A stretch of DNA of 17,731 nucleotides from Prevotella sp. CAG:1185. GTDB lineage: Bacteria; Bacteroidota; Bacteroidia; Bacteroidales; Bacteroidaceae. The notes under the pieces are model-generated. The model did no database searches. It was not told where the DNA came from and saw only the letters and a list, made by a program, of their open reading frames with translations. The stretch's first letter is position 1. Each line of letters starts with the position of its first letter. This document shows, in pieces, positions 1 to 9,813 of this stretch. The translations under genes and the position numbers were made by a program. The DNA is taken from positions 1-17,731 of the forward strand of contig HF992549.1 in assembly GCA_000436695.1 (NCBI GenBank), written 5' to 3'.

Positions 1-1
1 T

Positions 2-361
2 GATGTTATCATCACTATGCCTTCATGCATGGGCAAGATTGGTCCTTTAGGACGTGTTCTTGGTCCTCGTGGCTTGATGCCTAACCCTAAGAGCGGTACT
101 GTAACTATGGATGTTGCAAAGGCTGTCAAGGAGGTTAAGCAGGGTAAGATCGACTTTAAGGTTGACAAGGCTGGTATCATTCACGCATCAATTGGTAAGG
201 TTTCTTTCACTCCGGAGCAGATCTATCAGAACGCGAAAGAATTTATCGCTACTGTTATCAAGCTGAAACCTTCTGCTGCTAAAGGTACATACATTAAGAG
301 TATCTTTATTTCTAGCACTATGAGTAAGGGTATCAAGATTGATCCTAAATCAGTTGAATAA
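2..361 (+). CDS. rplA: 50S ribosomal protein L1 (3' part)
   Basis: This is the C-terminal half of ribosomal protein L1, which binds 23S rRNA in the mobile L1 stalk and helps release deacylated tRNA; in many bacteria it also represses its own operon. The reading frame is already open at base 2, so the gene begins before the window; the ATG at base 17 is an internal methionine. About 119 residues are visible, roughly half of a typical L1 of about 230. The diagnostic run GRVLGPRGLMPNPKSGTVT is present near the start of the visible part. It is followed 18 bases later by rplJ, the usual rplK-rplA-rplJ-rplL order, so cotranscription is expected. Any L1 or L10 autoregulatory leader would lie upstream of the window. 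Confidence 0.96.
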   Translation, partial: DVIITMPSCMGKIGPLGRVLGPRGLMPNPKSGTVTMDVAKAVKEVKQGKIDFKVDKAGIIHASIGKVSFTPEQIYQNAKEFIATVIKLKPSAAKGTYIKSIFISSTMSKGIKIDPKSVE

Positions 362-379
362 CTCTAAAAGTTTTGTAAG

Positions 380-898
380 ATGAAGAAAGAAGTAAAAGAT
401 ACTATAGTTGTTGAACTCGGTGAGAAACTGAAAGAGTATCCTCATTTCTACCTCGTTGACGTAACAGGTATGAATGCCGGTGCTACAAGTAAGCTCCGCC
501 GTGAGTGCTTCAAGAACGAAATCAAGATGGTCGTTGTGAAGAACACACTTCTGCACAAGGCTTTCGAGGCTTCGGATGTTGATTATGAGCCTTTGTATGG
601 CTGTCTGAAGGGTAACACTGCTGTTCTCTTCTGCAATACAGCTAACGTTCCGGCAAAAATGCTGAAAGGTTATGTAAAAGAGAGTATTCCTGCTTTGAAG
701 GCAGCTTATGCTGAGGAAAGCATCTATGTTGGTGCTGACAAGCTGGATGAACTCGCAGCTCTCAAGAGCAAGGACGAAGTTATTGCAGACATTGTCGCAT
801 TGCTGCAGTCTCCTGCAAAGAACGTTGTTTCTGCTCTTCAGTCAGGCGCAAACACCATCCATGGTGTGCTCAAAACTTTAGGCGAGCGTCCTGAGTAA
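380..898 (+). CDS. rplJ: 50S ribosomal protein L10
   Basis: L10 forms the base of the ribosomal stalk: its N-terminal domain binds 23S rRNA and its C-terminal helix carries dimers of L7/L12. The 172-residue length is normal for the family. The N-terminal region contains the typical pattern of a Lys/Arg-rich helix, seen here as TSKLRRECFKNEIKMVVVKN (residues about 36-55). The C-terminal part from about residue 115 is a helical segment rich in Ala, Leu and Lys, as expected for the L12-binding helix. It sits 18 bases after rplA and 50 bases before rplL. The spacer to rplL is very A/T rich and holds no hairpin that I can see. Confidence 0.96.
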   Translation: MKKEVKDTIVVELGEKLKEYPHFYLVDVTGMNAGATSKLRRECFKNEIKMVVVKNTLLHKAFEASDVDYEPLYGCLKGNTAVLFCNTANVPAKMLKGYVKESIPALKAAYAEESIYVGADKLDELAALKSKDEVIADIVALLQSPAKNVVSALQSGANTIHGVLKTLGERPE

Positions 899-948
899 TT
901 TAAACACCCAATCAATTAACATTTAAAAACATTAAAATTTAAAATAAA

Positions 949-1329
949 ATGGCAGATATTAAAGCTATTGCTGAAGAATTAGTAAATTTGACAGTTAAAG
1001 AAGTAAACGAGTTGGCAACAGTCCTGAAGGACGAGTATGGAATTGAGCCCGCTGCTGCAGCTGTTGCTGTTGCTGCTGGTCCTGCTGCAGGTGGTGCTGC
1101 AGCCGCAGCTGAGGAGAAGACATCTTTCGATGTAGTTCTCGCTGAGGTTGGTGGAGCTAAACTGCAGGTTGTTAAAGCCGTTAAAGAGGCTTGCGGTCTT
1201 GGTCTGAAAGAGGCTAAGGATCTCGTAGACGGTGCTCCTTCTACACTGAAGGAAGGTCTTGCTAAAGACGAGGCTGAGAACCTGAAGAAGACAATCGAGG
1301 CTGCTGGTGCTAAGGTTGAGCTCAAATAA
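949..1329 (+). CDS. rplL: 50S ribosomal protein L7/L12
   Basis: L7/L12 is the multicopy stalk protein that recruits and stimulates the translational GTPases (IF2, EF-Tu, EF-G, RF3). The 126-residue protein shows all three parts: an N-terminal helical dimerisation domain (residues 1-33), a flexible Ala/Gly/Pro hinge (about 34-55), and the conserved C-terminal domain (about 57-126) with KLQVVKAVKEACGLGLKEAK at residues 71-90. The start at 949 follows an A-rich sequence without a clear Shine-Dalgarno, which is normal in Bacteroidota. A strong terminator-like hairpin begins 24 bases after the stop codon, so rplL probably ends a major transcript that only partly continues into rpoB. Confidence 0.97.
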   Translation: MADIKAIAEELVNLTVKEVNELATVLKDEYGIEPAAAAVAVAAGPAAGGAAAAAEEKTSFDVVLAEVGGAKLQVVKAVKEACGLGLKEAKDLVDGAPSTLKEGLAKDEAENLKKTIEAAGAKVELK

Positions 1330-1353
1330 TTGAGACAATAAAAAAATATTATG

Positions 1354-1391
1354 GGTTAAGATTCTCCCAGTCGGAGAGTCTTAACCTTTTT
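1354..1391 (+). terminator. Intrinsic terminator/attenuator between rplL and rpoB
   Basis: A 14-base-pair stem is formed by GGTTAAGATTCTCC (1354-1367) and GGAGAGTCTTAACC (1373-1386), with one T-G wobble and a 5-base loop, followed directly by five T. This is a textbook rho-independent terminator shape. Since rpoB and rpoC follow on the same strand and I find no good promoter between 1392 and 1511, partial termination (attenuation) is the most economical reading. That would set a higher output of the ribosomal proteins than of polymerase subunits, as is known for the equivalent junction in E. coli. Confidence 0.85.
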
Positions 1392-1511
1392 GTGTCTTTT
1401 ATTTATATCATGTAGTCAACCACCGCTGCAAGGTATCGGTCCGGATTCAATTTTTTTAATCTGCGGCCATTTATTTCAAGGTGGCATTTATAACGGTAAT
1501 AAATATCTGTA

Positions 1512-4500
1512 ATGGCTTCAAAAATTGTTGATAACAGAGTGAATTTTGCCAGCGTGAAAAATCCGATGCCGTATCCGGATTTCCTCGATGTGCAGTTAAA
1601 GTCTTTCAGAGACTTCTTACAGTTGGATACTCCGCCTGAGGAACGCAAGAATGACGGTTTGTATAAGGTTTTTGCTGAAAATTTCCCTATCACCGACACA
1701 CGTAATAATTTCGTTCTTGAGTTCTTGGATTACTATATCGATCCGCCCCGCTACACCATCGACGAGTGTCTTGAGCGCGGACTGACATATAGCGTGCCCT
1801 TGAAGGCTAAGATGAAACTGTATTGTACAGACCCTGACCATGAGGACTTCGGTACTTTCATACAGGATGTATTCCTTGGCACTATTCCTTATATGACTGA
1901 TAACGGCACATTCATCATCAATGGTGCCGAGCGTGTTGTTGTATCACAGTTGCACAGATCTCCTGGCGTATTCTTCGGCCAGGGCGTCCATGCCAACGGT
2001 ACTGTGCTTTATTCTGCACGTATCATCCCGTTCAAGGGATCTTGGATTGAGTTTGCAACCGACATCAACAATGTGATGTATGCATACATCGACCGTAAGA
2101 AGAAGTTGCCTGTTACAACACTTTTGCGTGCCATCGGTTTCGAGACCGATAAGGATATCCTTCAGATTTTCGACCTGGCTGAGGAAGTTAAGGTCAACAA
2201 GAAGAACATGAAAGATGTCATTGGCCGTAAGCTTGCCGCAAGGGTTCTGAAGAGCTGGAACGAGGACTTCGTTGACGAGGATACCGGCGAGGTTGTTTCT
2301 ATCGAGCGTAACGAGGTTATCATGGAGCGCGAGACCGAAATAACCAAAGACAACATCGACGACATCATCGACAGTGGTGCTTCTACAATCCTGCTTCACA
2401 AGGATGTTGACTCTGCAAGCAAGTATTCGATAATCTTCAATACATTACAGAAAGACCCGAGTAACTCTGAGAAGGAGGCCGTGCTCTACATCTACCGCCA
2501 GCTGCGCAACGCTGACCCGGCTGATGACGCCAGCGCACGCGAGGTTATACAGAACCTGTTCTTCTCTGACAAACGTTACGACTTGGGTGATGTAGGCCGT
2601 TACCGTATCAACAAGAAACTTGGTCTTGATACAGACATGGATGTGCGTATCCTGACTAAGGAAGACATAATAGAAATTATCAAATATCTCATACAGCTGG
2701 TTAACTCTAATGCCACTGTTGATGATATCGACCACTTGAGCAACCGTCGTGTACGTACTGTAGGCGAGCAGCTGAGCAATCAGTTCTCTATAGGTCTGGC
2801 ACGTATGAGCCGTACCATCAGAGAGCGTATGAACGTGCGCGACAACGAGGTGTTCACACCGACAGACTTGATCAACGCCAAGACTATTTCAAGCGTTATC
2901 AACTCATTCTTCGGTACTAACCCTCTGTCTCAGTTCATGGACCAGACCAACCCGCTTGCCGAGGTAACCCACAAGCGCCGTCTGTCAGCCCTCGGTCCTG
3001 GTGGTCTTTCAAGAGAGCGTGCCGGATTCGAGGTTCGTGACGTTCACTACACTCACTACGGACGTCTTTGCCCTATTGAGAGTCCTGAAGGTCCTAACAT
3101 CGGACTTATTTCGTCTCTCTGTGTTTATGCTAAAATTAACGAGTTGGGATTCATCGAGACTCCTTACCGTAAGGTTAAGGACGGAGTCGTTGATCTCGAC
3201 AACGATCATATAGTTTATCTTACTGCTGAAGAGGAGGAAGACCACATCATCGGTCAGGGTAATGCTCCTCTTAATGATGACGGAACATTTATCCGCGACG
3301 TGGTTAAGTGCCGTCAGGATGCAGACTTCCCTGTTGTTCCTCCTTCGCAGGTTGACCTCATGGACGTGTCTCCGCAGCAGATTGCATCTATCGCAGCCGG
3401 ACTTATTCCTTTCTTGGAGCACGACGATGCTCACCGTGCGTTGATGGGTAGTAACATGATGCGCCAGGCAGTTCCGTTGCTTCACAATGAGGCTCCTATT
3501 GTAGGTACCGGTATCGAGAAGCAGGTATGTGTTGACTCACGTACAATGGTTACAGCTGAAGGTGATGGCGTTATAGAATATGTTGACGCAACTACAATAC
3601 GTATTCTTTACGACAGAACAGAGGAAGAGGAGTTTGTAAGCTTTGAGCCTGCTCTCAAGGAATACAGAATACCTAAGTTCCGCCGTACAAACCAGAACAT
3701 GACTGTCGACCTTCGTCCTATCTGCGACAAGGGCCAGAGAGTTAAGAAGGGCGACATCCTTACTGAGGGATATGCTACTGAGAACGGCGAACTGGCACTC
3801 GGACGCAACCTCCTTGTTGCTTACATGCCTTGGAAGGGTTACAACTACGAGGATGCCATCGTGCTCAACGAGCGTGTCGTACGTGAGGATATTCTTACTT
3901 CTGTACACGTTGATGAATATTCGCTCGATGTCCGTGAGACAAAGCGCGGTATGGAAGAGTTCACAAGCGATATTCCTAACGTAAGCGAGGAAGCAACTAA
4001 AGACCTCGACGACAACGGTATCATCAGAGTAGGTGCACGCGTAGAGCCGGGTGATATCCTTATCGGTAAGATTTCACCGAAGGGAGAGAGCGATCCCTCA
4101 CCTGAGGAGAAATTGCTCCGTGCCATCTTCGGTGACAAAGCCGGTGATGTTAAGGACTCTTCACTGAAGGCTAATCCTTCACTGACAGGTGTCGTTATCG
4201 ACAAGAAATTGTTCTCTCGTGCTGTAAAAACACGTGCTTCAAAGCAGCAGGATAAGGTTATCCTGGCTAAGATTGACGAGGAATACGCAGCTAAGATTGA
4301 CGACTTGAAGGATATTCTTGTTGACAAGTTGCTCACTCTCACAGACGACAAGACGTCTATGGGTATCAAGGATTACACTGGTGCCGAGATTATAACGAAG
4401 GGCAGCAAGTTCACTATGGCTCAGCTGAAGAACCTTGAATATGACGGTATTCAGTCTAACAACTGGACTAACGATGAGCACACTAACGGACTTATCCAGA

Positions 4501-5324
4501 AACTTATAATGAACTTCATCAAGAAGTATAAGCTCCTTGATGCTGAGCTGAAGCGCCGCAAGTTTGCCATTACCATCGGTGATGAGCTGCCTTCAGGCAT
4601 CCTGCAGATGGCTAAGGTTTATGTCGCTAAGAAACGTAAGATTGGCGTAGGTGATAAGCTTGCAGGTCGCCACGGTAACAAGGGTATCGTTTCTAAGATA
4701 GTTCGTCAGGAAGACATGCCGTTCCTCGAGGATGGACGTCCTGTTGACTTGGTTCTTAACCCTCTGGGTGTGCCTTCACGTATGAACCTCGGTCAGATAT
4801 TCGAGGCTATTCTCGGTGCTGCCGGTAAACGTCTTGGCGTCAAGTTCGCAACACCTATCTTCGACGGTGCCAAACTCGACGACCTTCAGGAGTGGACCGA
4901 CAAGGCAGGTCTGCCGCGCCTCTGCTCTACACACCTTTACGACGGTGAGACAGGCGAGATGTTCGACCAGCCTGCAACAGTAGGTATCACATACTTCCTT
5001 AAACTGGGTCACATGGTTGAGGATAAGATGCACGCCCGCAGTATCGGTCCGTACTCACTTATCACACAGCAGCCTCTTGGAGGTAAGGCACAGTTTGGTG
5101 GTCAGCGTTTTGGAGAGATGGAGGTTTGGGCCCTCGAGGCATTCGGTGCAAGCCATGTGCTTCAGGAGATTCTTACCATCAAGTCTGATGACGTTGTGGG
5201 CCGTTCTAAGGCTTACGAGGCTATCGTCAAGGGTGAGCCTATGCCTACACCGGGCATACCTGAGTCTCTTAACGTGCTTCTGCACGAACTCCGTGGCTTA
5301 GGCTTAAGCGTTACTCTTGATTAA
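1512..5324 (+). CDS. rpoB: DNA-directed RNA polymerase subunit beta
   Basis: The beta subunit of RNA polymerase, 1270 residues, full length for Bacteroidota. The rifampicin-pocket region is at codons 474-495: Q474, D477, H487, R490, S492 and L494 carry the residues of susceptible enzymes, matching E. coli Q513, D516, H526, R529, S531 and L533. E. coli S522 is Ala here (A483). The GRHGNKG motif is at residues 1052-1058, and K1049 and K1057 match the E. coli active-site lysines K1065 and K1073. The protein ends with the conserved LRGLGLSVTLD. The start at 1512 gives the expected N-terminus (VNFASVKNPMPYPDFLDVQL). It lies 120 bases after the terminator that follows rplL and 38 bases before rpoC. 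No frameshift or unusual insertion is seen. Confidence 0.98.
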   Translation: MASKIVDNRVNFASVKNPMPYPDFLDVQLKSFRDFLQLDTPPEERKNDGLYKVFAENFPITDTRNNFVLEFLDYYIDPPRYTIDECLERGLTYSVPLKAKMKLYCTDPDHEDFGTFIQDVFLGTIPYMTDNGTFIINGAERVVVSQLHRSPGVFFGQGVHANGTVLYSARIIPFKGSWIEFATDINNVMYAYIDRKKKLPVTTLLRAIGFETDKDILQIFDLAEEVKVNKKNMKDVIGRKLAARVLKSWNEDFVDEDTGEVVSIERNEVIMERETEITKDNIDDIIDSGASTILLHKDVDSASKYSIIFNTLQKDPSNSEKEAVLYIYRQLRNADPADDASAREVIQNLFFSDKRYDLGDVGRYRINKKLGLDTDMDVRILTKEDIIEIIKYLIQLVNSNATVDDIDHLSNRRVRTVGEQLSNQFSIGLARMSRTIRERMNVRDNEVFTPTDLINAKTISSVINSFFGTNPLSQFMDQTNPLAEVTHKRRLSALGPGGLSRERAGFEVRDVHYTHYGRLCPIESPEGPNIGLISSLCVYAKINELGFIETPYRKVKDGVVDLDNDHIVYLTAEEEEDHIIGQGNAPLNDDGTFIRDVVKCRQDADFPVVPPSQVDLMDVSPQQIASIAAGLIPFLEHDDAHRALMGSNMMRQAVPLLHNEAPIVGTGIEKQVCVDSRTMVTAEGDGVIEYVDATTIRILYDRTEEEEFVSFEPALKEYRIPKFRRTNQNMTVDLRPICDKGQRVKKGDILTEGYATENGELALGRNLLVAYMPWKGYNYEDAIVLNERVVREDILTSVHVDEYSLDVRETKRGMEEFTSDIPNVSEEATKDLDDNGIIRVGARVEPGDILIGKISPKGESDPSPEEKLLRAIFGDKAGDVKDSSLKANPSLTGVVIDKKLFSRAVKTRASKQQDKVILAKIDEEYAAKIDDLKDILVDKLLTLTDDKTSMGIKDYTGAEIITKGSKFTMAQLKNLEYDGIQSNNWTNDEHTNGLIQKLIMNFIKKYKLLDAELKRRKFAITIGDELPSGILQMAKVYVAKKRKIGVGDKLAGRHGNKGIVSKIVRQEDMPFLEDGRPVDLVLNPLGVPSRMNLGQIFEAILGAAGKRLGVKFATPIFDGAKLDDLQEWTDKAGLPRLCSTHLYDGETGEMFDQPATVGITYFLKLGHMVEDKMHARSIGPYSLITQQPLGGKAQFGGQRFGEMEVWALEAFGASHVLQEILTIKSDDVVGRSKAYEAIVKGEPMPTPGIPESLNVLLHELRGLGLSVTLD

Positions 5325-5362
5325 TAACGAAACTCTTTACATAACAAATATAAACAAGAATT

Positions 5363-8300
5363 ATGGCTTTCAAGAAAGATTCAAAGATAAAGAGTAATTT
5401 TACGAAGATTACCATCGGACTTGCATCACCGGAGGAAATCCTCGAGAGTTCTTATGGCGAGGTTACTAAGCCTGAGACCATAAATTATCGTACTTACAAA
5501 CCGGAGCGCGACGGACTTTTCTGCGAGCGCATCTTCGGTCCTACAAAGGACTATGAGTGCGCCTGCGGTAAGTATAAGCGCATCAGATATAAAGGCATTG
5601 TCTGCGACCGTTGTGGTGTAGAGGTTACAGAGAAGAAAGTGCGCCGTGAGCGTACAGGACATATCGAACTTGTAGTGCCGGTGGCACACATCTGGTATTT
5701 CCGTTCACTGCCTAACAAGATAGGTTACCTGCTCGGTATTCCTACAAAGAAACTTGATTCTGTAATTTATTACGAGAAGTACATCGTCATCCAGCCCGGT
5801 GTTATGGTTGGCCGTACAGATGCCGACGGTGTTGAAATCAACGGCTCACACAAGATGGACTTCCTTACAGAAGATGAGTATGTTAACATAATGGACAACC
5901 TGCCCGACGGCAACGAATATCTTGAGGATACCGATCCTAACAAGTTTATCGCCAAGATGGGTGCAGAGGCTATTTACGACCTGTTGGTAAACATCGATCT
6001 TGATGCTCTTTCTTACGAACTTCGCGACCGTGCCAACAGCGACTCTTCTCAGCAGAGAAAGACTGAGGCTCTGAAGCGTCTGCAGGTTGTAGAGGCATTC
6101 CGCTCAAGCCGCAATATAAACAAGCCGGAGTGGATGATAATGAAGATTATCCCTGTAACTCCGCCTGAGTTGCGTCCGTTGGTTCCGTTGGATGGCGGCC
6201 GTTTCGCGACATCAGACTTGAATGATCTTTATCGTCGTGTCATCATACGTAACAACCGTCTGAAGAGACTTATGGAGATTAAGGCTCCTGAGGTTATTCT
6301 CCGTAACGAGAAACGTATGTTGCAGGAGGCTGTCGACAGTTTGTTCGACAATTCTCGTAAGAGCAGCGCCGTTAAGAGCGATTCTAACCGTCCGCTGAAG
6401 TCTCTGTCTGACTCTCTGAAAGGTAAGCAGGGACGTTTCCGTCAGAACCTTCTCGGTAAGCGTGTCGACTATTCAGCACGTTCAGTTATCGTTGTAGGTC
6501 CTGAGTTGAAGATGGGCGAGTGCGGTCTGCCTAAACTTATGGCTGCAGAGCTTTACAAGCCGTTCATCATCCGTAAGCTCATTGAGCGCGGTATTGTTAA
6601 GACTGTAAAGAGTGCCAAGAAGATAGTAGACCGTCGTGAGCCGGTTATCTGGGACATCCTTGAAAATGTAATGAAGGGACACCCCGTATTGCTCAACCGT
6701 GCGCCTACACTTCACCGTCTGGGTATCCAGGCATTCCAGCCTAAACTTATCGAAGGTAAGGCTATTCAGCTCCACCCGTTGGCATGTACAGCGTTCAACG
6801 CCGACTTCGACGGTGACCAGATGGCTGTTCACCTTCCTTTGAGCAATGAGGCAGTGCTTGAGGCACAGATATTGATGCTTCAGAGCCATAACATCCTTAA
6901 TCCTGCCAACGGTGCGCCTATCACGGTGCCTTCACAGGATATGGTGCTCGGACTTTATTATATCACAAAGATACGTCCGGGTGCAAAGGGTGAGGGACTT
7001 ACATTCTATGGTCCTGAAGAGGCTATCATTGCACACAATGAAGGCAAATGCGACCTGCACGCTCAAGTTAAGGTTATTGTTAAAGACCTTGATGATAACG
7101 GCAAATTGGTAGACAAGATGGTTGAGACATCTGTCGGCCGTGTGATTGTCAATGGAATTATTCCTGAGGAAGTAGGTTATGTAAACAAGATTATATCTAA
7201 GAAGAGTCTTCGCGATATTATTGCCGATGTAATTAAGGCTGTTGGATTTGCACGTGCCTGCGAGTTCCTCGACGGTATCAAGAACCTCGGTTACCGCATG
7301 GCATATCTGGCAGGTCTGTCATTCAACCTTGATGACATCATTATTCCTAAGGAGAAAGCTGACCTCGTGGCAAAAGGTAATGAGGAAGTTCGCCAGATTA
7401 CCGACAACTATAACATGGGATTCATCACCGACAACGAGCGTTACAATCAGGTAATCGATGCCTGGACACACGTAAATAACGAGTTGGGTGACGTCCTGAT
7501 GAAGGAGATGACCGAGGCTGACCAGGGATTCAACGCTGTCTACATGATGCTTGATTCAGGTGCCCGTGGTTCTAAAGACCAGATTCGTCAGTTGGCCGGT
7601 ATGCGTGGACTTATGGCAAAACCGCAGAAGGCAGGTGCTGAAGGCGCTCAGATTATTGAGAACCCTATTCTTTCTAACTTTAAGGAAGGTATGAGCGTGC
7701 TTGAGTACTTTATCTCTACTCACGGTGCCCGTAAGGGTCTTGCTGATACCGCTATGAAGACTGCCGACGCCGGATATCTTACCCGTCGTCTAGTTGACGT
7801 TTCTCACGACGTTATCATTACTGAAGAAGACTGTGGAACTCTGCGCGGACTTGTATGTACAGCATTGAAGAATGGCGATGAGGTTATTTCTTCTCTGTAT
7901 GAGCGCATCCTTGGACGTGTTTCAGTTCACGACATCATACATCCTACAACCGGTGAACTTATTGTTGCTGCCGGTGAGGAGATTACAGAGCCTATAGCTC
8001 AGATTATTGAAGACAGCCCGATTGAGAGCGTTGAGATTCGTTCAGTGCTTACTTGCGAGAGTAAGAAGGGTGTCTGCATGAAGTGTTACGGACGTAACTT
8101 GGCTACAAGCCGCATGGTACAGAAAGGTGAGGCAGTCGGAGTCATCGCAGCTCAGGCTATCGGTGAGCCGGGTACACAGCTTACACTTCGTACCTTCCAC
8201 GCCGGTGGTGTGGCTGCCAACGCTGCAGCCAACGCATCTATCGTTGCCAAGAACGACAGCCGTATCGAGTTCGACGAGCTTCGTACTGTGCCGTTCGTTG

Positions 8301-9697
8301 AGGAAGGTGACAACGGTGAGGTTGAGTGCGAGATGGTAGTAAGCCGTCTGGCCGAGATCCGTTTCGTTGATCCTAATACAAATATTGTTCTTTCAACATT
8401 GAACGTACCTTACGGAAGTTCACTCTACTTCAAGGGCGGCTCTGTTGTGAAGAAGGGCGATGTCATCGCACGTTGGGACCCGTTCAATGCCGTTATCGTT
8501 ACCGAATACGCCGGTACACTGAAGTTCCGCGACGTTATCGACGGCGTTACGTTCCACTCTGAGACCGATGATACCACAGGTCTTACCGAGAAGATTATTA
8601 CCGAGTCTAAGGATAAGAGTAAGGTTCCTACCTGTGATATCGTTGACAGAAACGGTGAGGTTGTCGGAACATACAACTTCCCTGTGGGTGGTCACGTTGT
8701 TGTTGAAGACGGTCAGACAGTCAAGACTGGTGCTACTCTCGTCAAGATTCCTCGTACCGTAGGTAAGGCAGGAGATATCACCGGAGGTCTTCCTCGTGTT
8801 ACTGAGCTGTTTGAGGCCCGCAACCCGTCTAACCCTGCTGTAGTAAGTGAAATCGACGGTGAGGTTACAATGGGTAAGGTTAAGCGCGGTAACCGTGAGA
8901 TCATCGTTACATCTAAGACAGGTGAGCAGCGCAAGTATCTCGTTTCGCTGTCAAAGCAGATCCTTGTTCAGGAACACGATGCCGTTCGTGCTGGTACTCC
9001 TCTGTCAGACGGTGTTATTACACCTAACGACATCCTTTCTATCAAAGGTCCTACCGCCGTTCAGGAGTATATCGTTAATGAGGTACAGGACGTTTACCGT
9101 CTGCAGGGTGTGAAGATCAACGATAAGCACTTTGAGATTATCGTCCGTCAGATGATGCGCAAGGTTCAGATTAATGATCCGGGTGATACAACATTCCTTG
9201 AGCAGGAAATTGTCGACAAGCTCGACTTCGCTGAGGAGAACGACCGTATATGGGGTAAGAAAGTTGTTACCGATGCCGGTGACAGCGAGACTCTCAAGAA
9301 GGGACAGATTATCTCAGCCCGCAAGCTACGTGATGAGAACTCTACTCTGAAGCGCCGCGATCTTAAGACCGTTCAGGTGCGTGACGCCGTTCCTGCTACA
9401 TCAACTCAGATTCTGCAGGGTATCACACGTGCCGCACTTCAGACAAAGAGCTTCATGTCTGCCGCATCATTCCAGGAGACAACCAAGGTGCTCAACGAGG
9501 CTGCTATCCGCGGAAAGGTAGACTACCTCGAAGGAATGAAGGAGAACGTTATCTGCGGACACCTGATTCCTGCCGGTACAGGTCTGCGTGAGTTCGAGAA
9601 GATTATCGTAGGCTCTAAAGAAGATTACGACCGCATGCAGGCAAACCGCAAGAATGTGATAGACTATAGCGAGAAGCAGACAGCCGAGAAGGAATAA
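5363..9697 (+). CDS. rpoC: DNA-directed RNA polymerase subunit beta'
   Basis: The beta-prime subunit, 1444 residues, which supplies the catalytic Mg-binding loop of RNA polymerase. The signature NADFDGDQM is at residues 479-487, with the three Mg-binding aspartates D481, D483 and D485. The N-terminal zinc site is C66, C68, C81 and C84; the second is C824, C898, C905 and C908, with the same spacing as E. coli C814/C888/C895/C898. The trigger-loop and bridge-helix region is recognisable (GEPGTQLTLRTFHAGGVA, about residues 934-951). The gene is 38 bases after rpoB, clearly cotranscribed, and is followed 24 bases after its stop by a strong terminator. In many Bacteroidales I would expect a small DUF3467 gene and rpsL-rpsG-fusA nearby downstream; here the cluster stops at rpoC. 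Confidence 0.98.
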   Translation: MAFKKDSKIKSNFTKITIGLASPEEILESSYGEVTKPETINYRTYKPERDGLFCERIFGPTKDYECACGKYKRIRYKGIVCDRCGVEVTEKKVRRERTGHIELVVPVAHIWYFRSLPNKIGYLLGIPTKKLDSVIYYEKYIVIQPGVMVGRTDADGVEINGSHKMDFLTEDEYVNIMDNLPDGNEYLEDTDPNKFIAKMGAEAIYDLLVNIDLDALSYELRDRANSDSSQQRKTEALKRLQVVEAFRSSRNINKPEWMIMKIIPVTPPELRPLVPLDGGRFATSDLNDLYRRVIIRNNRLKRLMEIKAPEVILRNEKRMLQEAVDSLFDNSRKSSAVKSDSNRPLKSLSDSLKGKQGRFRQNLLGKRVDYSARSVIVVGPELKMGECGLPKLMAAELYKPFIIRKLIERGIVKTVKSAKKIVDRREPVIWDILENVMKGHPVLLNRAPTLHRLGIQAFQPKLIEGKAIQLHPLACTAFNADFDGDQMAVHLPLSNEAVLEAQILMLQSHNILNPANGAPITVPSQDMVLGLYYITKIRPGAKGEGLTFYGPEEAIIAHNEGKCDLHAQVKVIVKDLDDNGKLVDKMVETSVGRVIVNGIIPEEVGYVNKIISKKSLRDIIADVIKAVGFARACEFLDGIKNLGYRMAYLAGLSFNLDDIIIPKEKADLVAKGNEEVRQITDNYNMGFITDNERYNQVIDAWTHVNNELGDVLMKEMTEADQGFNAVYMMLDSGARGSKDQIRQLAGMRGLMAKPQKAGAEGAQIIENPILSNFKEGMSVLEYFISTHGARKGLADTAMKTADAGYLTRRLVDVSHDVIITEEDCGTLRGLVCTALKNGDEVISSLYERILGRVSVHDIIHPTTGELIVAAGEEITEPIAQIIEDSPIESVEIRSVLTCESKKGVCMKCYGRNLATSRMVQKGEAVGVIAAQAIGEPGTQLTLRTFHAGGVAANAAANASIVAKNDSRIEFDELRTVPFVEEGDNGEVECEMVVSRLAEIRFVDPNTNIVLSTLNVPYGSSLYFKGGSVVKKGDVIARWDPFNAVIVTEYAGTLKFRDVIDGVTFHSETDDTTGLTEKIITESKDKSKVPTCDIVDRNGEVVGTYNFPVGGHVVVEDGQTVKTGATLVKIPRTVGKAGDITGGLPRVTELFEARNPSNPAVVSEIDGEVTMGKVKRGNREIIVTSKTGEQRKYLVSLSKQILVQEHDAVRAGTPLSDGVITPNDILSIKGPTAVQEYIVNEVQDVYRLQGVKINDKHFEIIVRQMMRKVQINDPGDTTFLEQEIVDKLDFAEENDRIWGKKVVTDAGDSETLKKGQIISARKLRDENSTLKRRDLKTVQVRDAVPATSTQILQGITRAALQTKSFMSAASFQETTKVLNEAAIRGKVDYLEGMKENVICGHLIPAGTGLREFEKIIVGSKEDYDRMQANRKNVIDYSEKQTAEKE

Positions 9698-9721
9698 TAT
9701 CCGGTTGTGCTGATAAAATAG

Positions 9722-9760
9722 AAAAGGCTGTAACACAAATTATGTGTTGCAGCCTTTTTT
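9722..9760 (+). terminator. Intrinsic terminator after rpoC
   Basis: The arm AAAAGGCTGTAACACA (9722-9737) pairs with TGTGTTGCAGCCTTTT (9743-9758) over 16 base pairs with one T-G wobble and a 5-base loop; the T run reaches 9760. It lies 24 bases after the rpoC stop and is a clear end to the ribosomal protein/polymerase transcription unit. The A run at its left edge would also give a T run on the other strand, but no - strand gene reads into it. Confidence 0.93.
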
Positions 9761-9813
9761 CTGTCCTTTTTGGCATAAAAATATACCTTTTTTAGCTTTT
9801 TCTTATAATAAAG

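Noticed and set aside
939..1338. Two open frames antisense to rplL
   Set aside because: They are shadows of the Ala-rich codons of rplL in other frames and show no family features.
2931..2995. Possible rifampicin-resistance substitution in rpoB
   Set aside because: The key positions are those of susceptible enzymes. The one difference from E. coli (Ala for S522) seems likely to be lineage variation, so I do not call resistance.
1944..9736. Many open frames of 60-174 codons antisense to or out of frame with rpoB and rpoC
   Set aside because: All lie fully or nearly fully within the well-supported polymerase genes and reflect their codon bias.
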